DNA from: JBFLVQ01 sp040758525
GTDB lineage: Bacteria; Acidobacteriota; Blastocatellia; Chloracidobacteriales; JADJPF01
Assembly: GCA_040758525.1 (NCBI GenBank)
Contig: JBFLVQ010000189.1
Location: forward strand, 1-13,897
Length of the DNA: 13,897 nt
Reading direction: 5' to 3'
Positions 7,079 to 13,647 of the stretch are shown here, in pieces (the first letter of the stretch is position 1; each line of letters opens with the position of its first letter). The translations under genes were made by a program, and so were the position numbers. A model generated the notes under the pieces. It was not told where the DNA came from. It worked only from the letters and a program-made list of their open reading frames with translations, and made no database searches.

Positions 7079-8011
7079 ATGGTGACCTCAAGATCCTCAC
7101 GAGTAGATATAGTTGAAGAAGTCCCAATTGCAGAACTGATAGAAGAGAAGGTTGTCAAACCCGCCCAAGAAATCTATATTGATCAAGGCTTACCAATTCC
7201 GGAAGGCTACCAGATCGATACTATCAATGCGCTCGTGCAAGATCCCTTTCATATATGGGTCTATTGGGAGTTGCGAGAGCATACAGTACAGCGACTCAAA
7301 CATATCTTCCCCGAGCAGATTGCCGCCTCTTTTTTCCCTGTGCTTAAGATCACCGAACTTAAGCTTGGCGATACTGCATTTATTGGTATAGCACATCGCG
7401 GAAATTACTGGTTAAGTGTTTTTCCAGACCGTCAATACCGTATTGAAGTGGGACTACGTTCACAGCAACGTGGCTACATACGTCTGCTGGAAGCCAAACA
7501 GATCAATACACCACGCGGTACTGTCTCTATGGAAGTTTCTCCAGAGCCACAATATCAGCTCTCGAATAAGGATTTCGCGGAAGTACTACGCATCTCAGGT
7601 TTCGCCTCTTTCGCTGGTATGCTTGGGCCAGAGCGTATCTTGCGATTGTTACCTGATCAGGTCGCAGATGTAATCTCTACGATAGTAACAGGCGAAGAAC
7701 TCAGTGAAGAGCAATTGGCTACACTACCTCCACGTATACGTGCATTGCTACTAGCGATGCGTGCCCGTGGTGGTGAAGGCCTTACCTCACTATCATTGCT
7801 ACACCTAATGCCAGAGTACCTACGCGAAGCACTACATGAAACAGGTGAGACGGTTGCTGATCCGCTACATCCACAGCACCTGGCGCCGCGCTTTATGATT
7901 GGTGCTTCAGAAGTACTACAAAAACCTGATCGACAACCCTGGATGCCTAGTATGCAGAAGCGTCCAACCAGCCCTGTGAAGTCTACACCTCAGACTTCTG
8001 CAGATCTGTGA
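7079..8011 (+). CDS. DUF4912 domain-containing protein
   Basis: A 310-residue protein with a DUF4912 domain in its first half (about residues 40-150): INALVQDPFHIWVYWEL at its start, then NYWLSVFPDRQYRIEVGLRS and INTPRG at its end. These are the conserved D-P-x-x-x-x-x-Y-W-E, N-Y-W and Y-R-V/I-E-V/L-G elements of the family. The rest (150-310) is helical and less conserved, with a Pro/Ser/Thr-rich tail. No signal peptide. The biochemical role is not established; in many genomes the gene stands next to a GH57/DUF1957 branching enzyme, as here (40 nt gap), so a role tied to storage glucan is likely but inferred. The ATG at 7079 follows GGAGAG at about 10 nt. The divergent inverted repeat upstream may control it. 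Confidence 0.85.
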   Translation: MVTSRSSRVDIVEEVPIAELIEEKVVKPAQEIYIDQGLPIPEGYQIDTINALVQDPFHIWVYWELREHTVQRLKHIFPEQIAASFFPVLKITELKLGDTAFIGIAHRGNYWLSVFPDRQYRIEVGLRSQQRGYIRLLEAKQINTPRGTVSMEVSPEPQYQLSNKDFAEVLRISGFASFAGMLGPERILRLLPDQVADVISTIVTGEELSEEQLATLPPRIRALLLAMRARGGEGLTSLSLLHLMPEYLREALHETGETVADPLHPQHLAPRFMIGASEVLQKPDRQPWMPSMQKRPTSPVKSTPQTSADL

Positions 8012-8051
8012 TCGAAGCGAAAAAGATTGTCCAGCTACTGAGGAGTGACGC

Positions 8052-9632
8052 ATGGAAGAGGGATACCTTGCGCTAATATTACATGCACATTTGCCGTTTG
8101 TACGCCACCCTGAGTACCCTGAGTATTTAGAGGAGGATTGGCTCTATGAGGCGATCACTGAGACCTATATACCACTACTCTTTGTCTTTGAGAGGTTGCT
8201 CGTAGATGGTATACGTTTCCGTATTACCATGACAATTACCCCTACCCTTGCGGAGATGTTGGTTGATCCTCTCTTGCAGGAGCGTTACTCCAAACATATA
8301 GATAAACTAGTAAGACTTGCTGAAAACGAGCTGGAACGCACCGAGAACACTCCTTTTGCAGAGACAGCACGCTTACATTATGATCATTTTCAGGCTGCTC
8401 AACAGATCTTTGAGTACAAGTATGAGCGCAATATTCTGAAAGGCTTCCGTGCCTTACAGGATGCTGGGGTGTTGGAGATCATTACCTGTGGCGCCACACA
8501 TGGATTCCTTCCACTAATGTCTACACGTGAGGCGCGGCGAGCACAGATTGAGCAGGGTTGTCGCAACTATGCCAAGCATTTTGGTCGTTGGCCACAGGGA
8601 ATATGGCTGCCTGAATGTGCCTACGAACCAGGTATTGATGAACTGCTTGCGGCTGTAGGGTTGAAATACTTTATCGTTGATTCGCACAGCCTTATTTTTG
8701 GTGAACCGCGTCCACGCTATGGTATCTTTGCCCCTGTAGTGACACCGTCTGGAGTTGCTGCTTTTGCTCGTGATGTAGAGACAAGCGAACAGGTCTGGAG
8801 CGCAGATACAGGCTATCCTGGCCATCCTAACTATCGTGAGTTCTATCGCGATATAGGTTGGGATGCCAATGAGGAATATATCAAACCCTATCTACATGCC
8901 GATGGTATGCGGCGCAACTTAGGTATTAAATATTTTCGTGTCACAGGTAAAGTTGAGCTACATGAGAAGCAGCCTTATGTGCCAGAATGGGCTACTGAGA
9001 TAGCGGCTGAACAGGCTGGCCATTTCCTCTTTTCTCGTCAAGGTCAGTTGCGTTATTTACACGGTTTGATTGGGCGTAAGCCGATGGTCGTCTCACCTTA
9101 TGATGCAGAACTATTTGGCCATTGGTGGTTTGAAGGTCCACAATTCCTCAATTTCTTTATACGCAAAGCCTATTATGACCAGAACGAGATGACCCTGATC
9201 ACTCCTTCCGAGTATCTAAACATCTATTCTGATAACCAGCCTCAAACACCAGCAGTCTCTAGTTGGGGTGCAGAAGGATACTATCGTGTCTGGATCAATA
9301 GCAGTACCGACTGGATGTATCCACATCAACATATTGCTGAGACTCGTATGACAGAACTGGCACATCTCTTTCCTGATGCTCAAGGACTATTGCAGCGTGC
9401 GCTCAATCAGGCCGCTCGTGAACTGCTACTAGCACAATCAAGCGATTGGGCTTTTATCATTACCACTGCTACAATGGTGCCCTATGCGATCAAGCGCTTC
9501 AAAGACCATATTTATCGATTTACCCGACTCTATGATGAGATTAAGGCTAATAAGATCGATGAGGAATGGCTGCTTGATATAGAGAGCAAGGATACTATAT
9601 TTCAAGAGATCGATTATCGTATCTACACTTAG
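8052..9632 (+). CDS. GH57 1,4-alpha-glucan branching enzyme (DUF1957 C-terminal domain)
   Basis: A 526-residue member of glycoside hydrolase family 57, of the archaeal/bacterial branching-enzyme type. The N-terminal barrel begins [21 protein letters not shown] with the conserved His11 and His13. The nucleophile is Glu188 in [10 protein letters not shown] and the acid/base is Asp351 in [16 protein letters not shown]. The C-terminal DUF1957 helical part carries [19 protein letters not shown]. The enzyme cleaves an alpha-1,4 link and makes an alpha-1,6 branch in glycogen-like polymer in the cytoplasm. ATG 8052 has GAGGAGTGA just upstream (about 7 nt). It sits 40 nt after the DUF4912 gene and presumably shares its transcript. 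Its TAG (9630-9632) overlaps the stop codon of ubiX coming the other way. Confidence 0.93.
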   Translation: MEEGYLALILHAHLPFVRHPEYPEYLEEDWLYEAITETYIPLLFVFERLLVDGIRFRITMTITPTLAEMLVDPLLQERYSKHIDKLVRLAENELERTENTPFAETARLHYDHFQAAQQIFEYKYERNILKGFRALQDAGVLEIITCGATHGFLPLMSTREARRAQIEQGCRNYAKHFGRWPQGIWLPECAYEPGIDELLAAVGLKYFIVDSHSLIFGEPRPRYGIFAPVVTPSGVAAFARDVETSEQVWSADTGYPGHPNYREFYRDIGWDANEEYIKPYLHADGMRRNLGIKYFRVTGKVELHEKQPYVPEWATEIAAEQAGHFLFSRQGQLRYLHGLIGRKPMVVSPYDAELFGHWWFEGPQFLNFFIRKAYYDQNEMTLITPSEYLNIYSDNQPQTPAVSSWGAEGYYRVWINSSTDWMYPHQHIAETRMTELAHLFPDAQGLLQRALNQAARELLLAQSSDWAFIITTATMVPYAIKRFKDHIYRFTRLYDEIKANKIDEEWLLDIESKDTIFQEIDYRIYT

Positions 9633-10237
9633 TGGCGGCCCTGCCAGACAGTTGCAGATGAGTGCGAGATGCCTAGGTGATCCATTAGACGGTAGATGAA
9701 GTGATCTACTAGTTCCAAGATCGTCTGTGGACGGTGATAAAAAGCAGGCATAGCCGGTACAATCATTGCACCTGCCATCTGTAGCTTTAAGAGATTCTCC
9801 AAATGTATACGGTTGAGGGGAGTTTCACGCGGTACTAGGATTAGCCGACGCCCCTCTTTCAAGGTAACATCGGCGGCACGATGCACTAAGTCACGGGTGA
9901 TACCAGCCGCTAACAGCCCCACACTATTAGTACTGCAGGGCACGATCACCATAGCATCAACTAAATATGAGCCGCTGGCAATTGTAGCGCCGGTGTCTTT
10001 GGCAGGGAAACATTTTACTTTTTCACTGCTACGGCCAAGTAGTAAGGTAGCATCATTGTTGTGTAGTCCTGTTAGTTTAATATCAAGCTCTTCTTTAATC
10101 ACAACAAAACCTGCAGGAGTAATGATAAGGTTAATACAAGCCACTTCTGGGCTCTCTTCAAGGTGATGTAACAGACGCTGCGCATAGATTGAGCCACTTG
10201 CTCCGGTTATTCCTAAATTGATCACTCTGCCTGCCAT
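9629..10237 (-). CDS. ubiX: UbiX-type flavin prenyltransferase
   Basis: A 202-residue enzyme that attaches a dimethylallyl group to FMN, making the prenylated FMN cofactor used by UbiD-type decarboxylases. It has the N-terminal flavin site [18 protein letters not shown], the central block with [17 protein letters not shown] and the [12 protein letters not shown] motif, then [28 protein letters not shown] use ATG 10237 because AAGGA lies about 11 nt upstream of it, while the ATG at 10249 overlaps that element; the alternative adds four residues. No ubiD gene is in the window. It is divergent from larB, and its stop overlaps the stop of the branching-enzyme gene (9629-9632), so the two transcripts run into each other. 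Confidence 0.95.
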   Translation of the reverse strand: MAGRVINLGITGASGSIYAQRLLHHLEESPEVACINLIITPAGFVVIKEELDIKLTGLHNNDATLLLGRSSEKVKCFPAKDTGATIASGSYLVDAMVIVPCSTNSVGLLAAGITRDLVHRAADVTLKEGRRLILVPRETPLNRIHLENLLKLQMAGAMIVPAMPAFYHRPQTILELVDHFIYRLMDHLGISHSSATVWQGRH

Positions 10238-10335
10238 AGGGCTGGTCATCCTTATCTATTGGGATTCTATTAGACCTCGCGATAATATACTCGCTGCCCT
10301 GCGATGTCATCCCTTTCTCATCCCTTTCCTGTGTG

Positions 10336-10344
10336 TGCTATACT
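10336..10344 (+). promoter_or_regulatory. Candidate extended -10 promoter element for larB
   Basis: TGC followed by TATACT is an extended -10 (TGn-TATAAT, five of six matches) 39 nt before the GTG of larB. No good -35 is present at 17 nt, as is usual for extended -10 promoters. Predicted transcript start near 10351. Low certainty, from sequence match only. Confidence 0.3.
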
Positions 10345-10382
10345 TTGCTCTTATTAATTTTCAAATTATCAAAGGTGCAGCG

Positions 10383-11129
10383 GTGAACCGCGAAAAGCTG
10401 AGCGAACTGCTAGAACAATTTAAAAAAGATCAGTGTAGCCTTGATGAAACCTTGGAAAAGCTTAAGCATTTTCCCTATGAAGATATTGGTTTCGCTCGCA
10501 TTGATCATCATCGCAACCTGCGTCAAGGGTTTCCAGAAGTTATCTTTGGACAGGGTAAGACTAGCGATCAGATCGCAGCCATCGTGGAACGTCTGCTAAA
10601 GGCCGATTCCAATGTATTAATCACACGCACTACGCTAGAAGTCTACGAGGTGGTGCAGTGTATTGCTGCTGATGCGGTTTTCCATAAGGCGGCACGTGCG
10701 ATCACAATCAAACGCGATGGTAAACGGCACGGTAAGGGTAAGATTGGAATTGTTACGGCGGGCACCTCTGATATGCCTGTGGCGGAAGAGGCAGCAGTAA
10801 CGGCTGAGATCGCTGGTAATTCGGTTGAGCGCCTTTATGATGTAGGAGTGGCGGGATTACACAGACTGCTTAGCGAGCGGGAGCGGCTCAGTTTTATGCG
10901 AGTAATTGTCTGTGTTGCTGGTATGGAGGGTGCGCTCCCTTCTGTAGTAGGCGGACTGGTCTCTGTGCCAGTGATTGCTGTACCTACTAGTATAGGTTAT
11001 GGAGCCTCATTTGGGGGACTGGCGGCACTTCTTGGCATGCTCAACAGTTGTGCTTCTAATGTTCTGGTTGTCAATATAGATAATGGCTTTGGGGGAGGAT
11101 TTGCAGCCTCGCTGATCAACCGCCTTTAA
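10383..11129 (+). CDS. larB: LarB-type pyridinium-3,5-biscarboxylate mononucleotide synthase
   Basis: A 248-residue protein, the normal LarB length, with a PurE-like C-terminal half. LarB carboxylates nicotinate adenine dinucleotide and cleaves off AMP, the first step in making the nickel-pincer cofactor of lactate racemase. It reads [42 protein letters not shown], then [53 protein letters not shown] and [13 protein letters not shown] start at GTG 10383, with AAGGTG 5 nt upstream; the frame extends upstream to 10218, but those 55 residues are a membrane-like translation of the intergenic region and do not belong to the family. larC and larE are not in the window. Its TAA (11127-11129) lies inside the last attC core, so larB forms the chromosomal border of the cassette array. 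Confidence 0.93.
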   Translation: MNREKLSELLEQFKKDQCSLDETLEKLKHFPYEDIGFARIDHHRNLRQGFPEVIFGQGKTSDQIAAIVERLLKADSNVLITRTTLEVYEVVQCIAADAVFHKAARAITIKRDGKRHGKGKIGIVTAGTSDMPVAEEAAVTAEIAGNSVERLYDVGVAGLHRLLSERERLSFMRVIVCVAGMEGALPSVVGGLVSVPVIAVPTSIGYGASFGGLAALLGMLNSCASNVLVVNIDNGFGGGFAASLINRL

Positions 11130-11211
11130 CGCCAGGCATCAGGTGTGGCAGACAGCGCGAGCGAGGCACGAGCGGACGCTGTTTGCCGTCGCTTGCATTC
11201 CATTGTTAGGC
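11124..11211 (-). other. attC site of the last cassette, ending in the larB stop codon
   Basis: On the minus strand the site opens with GCCTAAC (11211-11205) and closes with GTTAAAG (11130-11124), 88 bp in all. Inner arms pair: GGCAAACAGCG against CGCTGTCTGCC, with one mismatch. The closing core departs from GTTRRRY at its last base and contains the larB TAA in reverse complement. This is expected where the final bases come from the chromosomal target and not from a cassette. Confidence 0.8.
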
Positions 11212-11271
11212 CGCCACACGTCGCAGGAGCGGCTGCCACGAAGACCAACTAGATCGCGCGCATCTCGCCCA

Positions 11272-11751
11272 TCATTGGCTATCTTTTTCGCGCTGCTTCA
11301 GCATATATCGAAAATCACAGTGACTAGCGCCTTGCATGATTGTTTGTGTTCGGGTGAGGTGTACGCCGGTACCAAAGCCCTCTGTCATGAGAAAATCCGC
11401 GCTACATGTCAGCAAGAATCCGAGTTCTGGTGCACCGATCTCGTTATAGAACTTGGCGTAGCGACATTGAGTCACGTTTACTTCGAACGCATCCGGCGCT
11501 TGGTTAACCACCTCGTAATCCAAGGCACCACCAACCGCGAACATCTCGAAGGCTGAAGCCATCTTCTCCCCAAGGTTCCCTGCTCCCTGCGTCCGCCACC
11601 ACTTCTCGCCATACTTGCGATATAGGTCCCCAAGCGCCTTTTGGACAATGGCGTTGGCGCGCTCCTCGCCCAGTTCTGCTTGGAGAGTTTTGACAAGCGG
11701 AATGAGGACCTGAGCTTGTATCTTGATCTGCTCAAGTAGGGGAATGTCCAT
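11272..11751 (-). CDS. L-2-amino-thiazoline-4-carboxylic acid hydrolase family protein (cassette gene)
   Basis: A 159-residue protein. The second half carries the ATC-hydrolase family pattern: CRYAKFYNEIGAPELGFLL (Cys96, Glu104), CSADF (Cys116, Asp119), then RTQTIMQG (Arg134-Gln136) and CDFRY (Cys145, Asp146, Arg148). Family members open the thiazoline ring of L-ATC in microbial L-cysteine production, although many homologues have no tested substrate. N-terminal 60 residues are helical; no signal peptide. The ATG follows a strong AGGAGGTGA at 3 nt (GGAGG core about 6 nt). It is the last cassette of the array, between attC 11799-11857 and attC 11124-11211. Substrate in this organism is unknown; the family call is firm. 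Confidence 0.85.
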   Translation of the reverse strand: MDIPLLEQIKIQAQVLIPLVKTLQAELGEERANAIVQKALGDLYRKYGEKWWRTQGAGNLGEKMASAFEMFAVGGALDYEVVNQAPDAFEVNVTQCRYAKFYNEIGAPELGFLLTCSADFLMTEGFGTGVHLTRTQTIMQGASHCDFRYMLKQREKDSQ

Positions 11752-11798
11752 CGGTCACCTCCTGATGTCCTAGCTTCCTGTTGGTCTATGTCCTAGCG

Positions 11799-11857
11799 GC
11801 CTAATGCCCTGCTTGAGCCGCGAGCAAAAGCGCGTCGGATGCAGCGACTGGTTAGAC
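11799..11857 (-). other. attC site of the DUF6463 cassette
   Basis: Minus strand: GTCTAAC (11857-11851) to ATTAGGC (11805-11799), 59 bp, with inner arms that pair imperfectly (CTGCATCCGACGCG against CGCGGCTCAAGCAG). The closing core has A in place of the invariant first G of GTTRRRY, which is the base next to the strand-exchange point. Confidence 0.8.
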
Positions 11858-11864
11858 GGCAATG

Positions 11865-12224
11865 TTACTTGGCATCCTTGCGTTGCTTCAACAGCATGCC
11901 TACTGCTGCAGGGAGCAATAGCCACCCACCACTCAACGGCATCGCTACGATAGCGAGGGTGACGATGGTGAAGAATCCGTAAGTAACTGTTGACGAAAAG
12001 TGCATCCGTTCCTTCTCAAACCAGTCCAGAGCAAGGCCGAACACGATTGTCAGAAGGCCCGCGAACTCGAACCAGAATGCTAACGGTCGGCCCTTGTGCC
12101 CGTCTACTGAGTTCCAGACCCCTGACATCACGATCTCCGTCAAAGGCCCGGAAAAGACCATTAGACCCACGAGACAGTGGATGACGCCTACCGCCGCAAT
12201 CCACCGACCGACCCATCGATGCAT
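11865..12224 (-). CDS. DUF6463 family small integral membrane protein (cassette gene)
   Basis: A 119-residue protein with four hydrophobic segments: IAAVGVIHCLVGLMVF, FWFEFAGLLTIVFGLAL, YGFFTIVTLAIVAM and WLLLPAAVGMLL. The order of features, G-R-x-I-A-x-x-G-x-x-H near the N-terminus, PLTEIV, AFWFEFAGLL and MPLSGGWLLLP, is that of the DUF6463 membrane family, whose function is unknown. I prefer the ATG at 12224 because GGAGG stands 8 nt upstream of it; the upstream ATG at 12239 overlaps that ribosome site and would add five residues. The gene starts 29 nt inside its cassette and stops 8 nt before its attC, which leaves little room for a promoter, so transcription probably comes from an upstream cassette or the integron promoter. 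Confidence 0.75.
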   Translation of the reverse strand: MHRWVGRWIAAVGVIHCLVGLMVFSGPLTEIVMSGVWNSVDGHKGRPLAFWFEFAGLLTIVFGLALDWFEKERMHFSSTVTYGFFTIVTLAIVAMPLSGGWLLLPAAVGMLLKQRKDAK

Positions 12225-12252
12225 GAGCAGAACCTCCATCCGTAGCGTTGCC

Positions 12253-12327
12253 GTCTAACGCCCAGGTTCAGCGGCCAGCTTTGGAGCGCAGCGGAAAAGC
12301 CGGTCCGAGTTGAAGTTGTGGTTAGGC
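12253..12327 (-). other. attC site of the hicBA cassette
   Basis: Minus strand: GCCTAAC (12327-12321) to GTTAGAC (12259-12253), 75 bp. Inner arm CTTCAACTCGG pairs with the other arm (CCGCTGAAC) with the extra bases in the left arm that set orientation in attC sites. The TAA of hicA (12324-12322) is part of the opening core, a common arrangement in cassettes. Confidence 0.88.
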
Positions 12328-12508
12328 ATCGTCATCACTGAGCATCTTGATGATGTGTTTTGCAAGCGACTCCTTGATCTCACGATGCCTTGGTACAGGT
12401 TGAGACACTTTAGTCCTTGGGTTTTGATACCAGTCATGTTTGCTGCCATGACGGATAAAAACACAGCCTATACTCTCAAGATTTTTTATCCCTCTCCGGC
12501 AAAAGACC

Positions 12509-12535
12509 CCGGCCAAAATGTTTTATCTTGGCCGG
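12509..12535. repeat. Left-end hairpin of the inserted element
   Basis: CCGGCCAAAAT (12509-12519) pairs with ATCTTGGCCGG (12525-12535), with one A-C mismatch on the plus strand that is a G-U pair in a minus-strand transcript; loop of five bases. An alternative outer pairing joins CTCCGGC (12494-12500) with GCCGGAG (12531-12537). Structured left ends are the recognition sites of Y1 transposases in this family. Confidence 0.7.
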
Positions 12536-12850
12536 AGATGAATGCCGCTCTCAGCCATTGCAAAATAAGAGCGAAATAACTAGAATGGCAACCAATACGG
12601 ATGCGAATCCAACCCCGGTTCAGTGCCCATCAGCCTAACTGGAAACAGGCATCGCGGCTCTTTGAATTTCAAATAGGGCGTTGTGGTGGAGAGGCTACCA
12701 CGTAAAATTTGAACCGCTAAGCAGAGAAAGATAATCAATTCCTTTCTAGGAACGGCGCTCGCGCTGAGCGTTGCTGGATGCAGAGGCGCAGTCGTTGGAC
12801 TCGCCTGAGAAGCATCAACCTTGGGATATAAATCTTCATATGTTGCCCAG

Positions 12851-12910
12851 TTCCTTAGTACCTCAGACAGTTGTTAGCAGCTAAGGAATCCGCGTTCTTC
12901 AGGACACGGA
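12851..12910 (+). repeat. Right-end double hairpin of the inserted element
   Basis: Two adjacent stems: TTCCTTAG (12851-12858) with CTAAGGAA (12881-12888), a perfect 8-bp match around a 22-nt loop; and TCCGCGTTC (12889-12897) with GGACACGGA (12902-12910), loop TTCA, with one mismatch. In intact TnpB-type elements the corresponding region is the scaffold of the guide RNA; here that role is inferred. Confidence 0.6.
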
Positions 12911-12933
12911 GGATGTCAACAGGTCTATCCGCT

Positions 12934-13125
12934 TCACGCTATGTCAAGCTCTGCCATCTTGCGAACGTTCGGGATAGTGCCACTCGTCAATTCTTTATAG
13001 AGATCAACTAGATGTTCTTTCAGTTCGTCCTCAGTCTCTCCTTGAGTCCAATAATCAGGGAATTCTTCCAGATATCCCAACCAGTTATCATCATCTTTCC
13101 AGTAAACATACTTTTGTTTGATCAT
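12934..13125 (-). CDS. hicB: HicB-family antitoxin, short type (cassette gene)
   Basis: A 63-residue protein that reads KYVYWKDDDNWLGYLEEFPDYWTQGETEDELKEHLVDLYKEL over its core in consecutive parts (YVYWKDDDNWLGYLEEFPDY, then TQGETEDELKEHLVDLY). This is the partially degraded RNase H-like HicB fold with the G-Y-x-E-E/x-P motif and the T-Q-G-x-x-x-x-E helix. It is the short version without a C-terminal DNA-binding domain. It normally binds and neutralises HicA. GGAG stands about 9 nt before the ATG, and its TGA overlaps the hicA GTG, the hicB-first order. It remains intact while its toxin partner is disrupted by the inserted element 15 nt downstream. Confidence 0.88.
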   Translation of the reverse strand: MIKQKYVYWKDDDNWLGYLEEFPDYWTQGETEDELKEHLVDLYKELTSGTIPNVRKMAELDIA

Positions 13126-13173
13126 CGCTAAAAACTCCGTGTATTACCTTCCTGAGATCCAACAGATGACGAT

Positions 13174-13202
13174 GCCTAACAAACTAAACTCACCTGTGAG
13201 GC
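13174..13202 (-). other. Shortened attC site of the nucleotidyltransferase cassette
   Basis: Minus strand: degenerate opening core GCCTCAC (13202-13196) and normal closing core GTTAGGC (13180-13174), only 29 bp apart end to end, below the length of ordinary attC sites. The right arm GTGAGTTTAGTTTGTTAGGC has only the partial partner GCCT plus CAC on the left, as if 12-13 bp of the left arm were lost. Confidence 0.55.
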
Positions 13203-13227
13203 GCGCTTTTGCCAATCATCTTACTTT

Positions 13228-13647
13228 TTATTGATTTTCTATATTTTCAAGCCAAGCTAAATCTGCTTGATCCTTTGGTCTTCCAGCAGCTCGCTTGTTC
13301 TCTATTAAATGCTTCTTCCCTATTACTGGCACTTTTATTGCTTCCTCAAATTCAACCCCATCTATAGCAGTTAATATATCTATCCGTCTCGGCGCTACTC
13401 CTATCTGAAAAACTATTCCTGAAGTTACCAAATCCTCTTTCTTCAAATCTAATAATGAAACCCCAAACCTTATTAGAGATCGCCAGACTCGGTTTGCATT
13501 TTCTTGCGAACATTGTATCCAGAGGTCAATATCACCAGTAGCTCTAGGAAGGCCATGTGCAGCTAATGCATATGCTCCTACTACCATGTAATTAACTTGC
13601 TCTTCGGAGAATATTAATAACATGTCTCTGAAGTTTGGGTTCAGCAA
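13228..13647 (-). CDS. Nucleotidyltransferase-fold protein (DUF6036/AbiEii-like), probable toxin-antitoxin-type partner
   Basis: A 139-residue minimal nucleotidyltransferase. Key residues, counted from the chosen start: the glycine-led motif VVGAYALAAHGLPRATGDIDLW with Gly24, Asp39 and Asp41, and the third carboxylate Asp90 in RRIDILT; then KHLIENKRAAGRPKDQADL, a typical C-terminal helix of this group. Thus the metal-binding triad needed for nucleotidyl transfer is complete. I start at TTG 13647, because AAAGGAG lies 6 nt upstream and the product then begins MLNPNFRDML, the usual N-terminus; an ATG at 13674 would add nine residues. It overlaps the small upstream gene by 56 nt in another frame. 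Such enzymes in gene pairs can act as toxins or modify tRNA or protein; that role is inferred. Confidence 0.8.
   Translation of the reverse strand: MLNPNFRDMLLIFSEEQVNYMVVGAYALAAHGLPRATGDIDLWIQCSQENANRVWRSLIRFGVSLLDLKKEDLVTSGIVFQIGVAPRRIDILTAIDGVEFEEAIKVPVIGKKHLIENKRAAGRPKDQADLAWLENIENQ

Larger units (their letters stand above)
12490..12919 (+). mobile_element. Non-autonomous IS200/IS605-type (TnpB-type) element, 430 bp, inserted in hicA
   Basis: Plus strand: left end just after TTTTTTAT (12482-12489), right end at GGATGTCAA (12911-12919). No target duplication is seen, as expected for this family. The left end has an 11-bp hairpin (12509-12519 with 12525-12535, loop GTTTT). The right end has a hairpin of TCCGCGTTC against GGACACGGA (12889-12897, 12902-12910), followed by GGATGTCAA; GGAATC-hairpin-GGAGGATGTCAA is the familiar right end of IS605-type tnpB elements. 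A short open frame before it (about 12773-12882, ending with TAA at 12881-12883) may be a relic of a TnpB tail, but it is too weak to prove. No transposase is encoded. The one-base position of the ends is ambiguous (a C at 12490 and 12920). Confidence 0.75.
12322..12937 (-). pseudogene. hicA: hicA mRNA-interferase toxin, split by an inserted element
   Basis: The first six codons are GTG AAG CGG ATA GAC CTG (12937-12920), giving MKRIDL; the GTG overlaps the hicB stop as GTGA. Then 430 bp of foreign sequence intervene (12919-12490). The frame resumes at 12489 with IKNLESIGCVFIRHGSKHDWY and runs through QPVPRHREIKESLAKHIIKML to TAA at 12324-12322. Joined, this is a 62-residue HicA with the family's dsRNA-binding-like fold, the catalytic-type His in KHDWY, and the VPRHREI strand. 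HicA cleaves mRNA and is held in check by HicB. In the present state the main part has only a TTG at 12516 as possible start, inside the element, without a clear ribosome site, so the toxin is probably inactive or expressed as an altered N-terminus. Confidence 0.85.

Noticed and set aside
10218..10382. 55-residue N-terminal extension of larB with a hydrophobic stretch
   Set aside because: LarB proteins start near the GTG at 10383, which has its own ribosome site; the extension crosses the ubiX start and the promoter region.
11143..11556. Plus-strand 137-residue reading frame
   Set aside because: It is antisense to an attC site and to the ATC-hydrolase gene, whose family motifs are clear.
12322..12516. 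HicA as an intact gene starting with TTG at 12516
   Set aside because: The first ten residues come from the inserted element, and the true N-terminus is found beyond it at 12937; there is no good ribosome site before the TTG.
12310..12579. Plus-strand 89-residue reading frame starting in the attC
   Set aside because: It is antisense to hicA and runs into the inserted element; no family features. The ending NAAL resembles TnpB tails only superficially.
12633..12639. Isolated core GTTAGGC (minus) inside the inserted element
   Set aside because: No matching RYYYAAC core or pairing arms at a suitable distance, so it is not treated as an attC.
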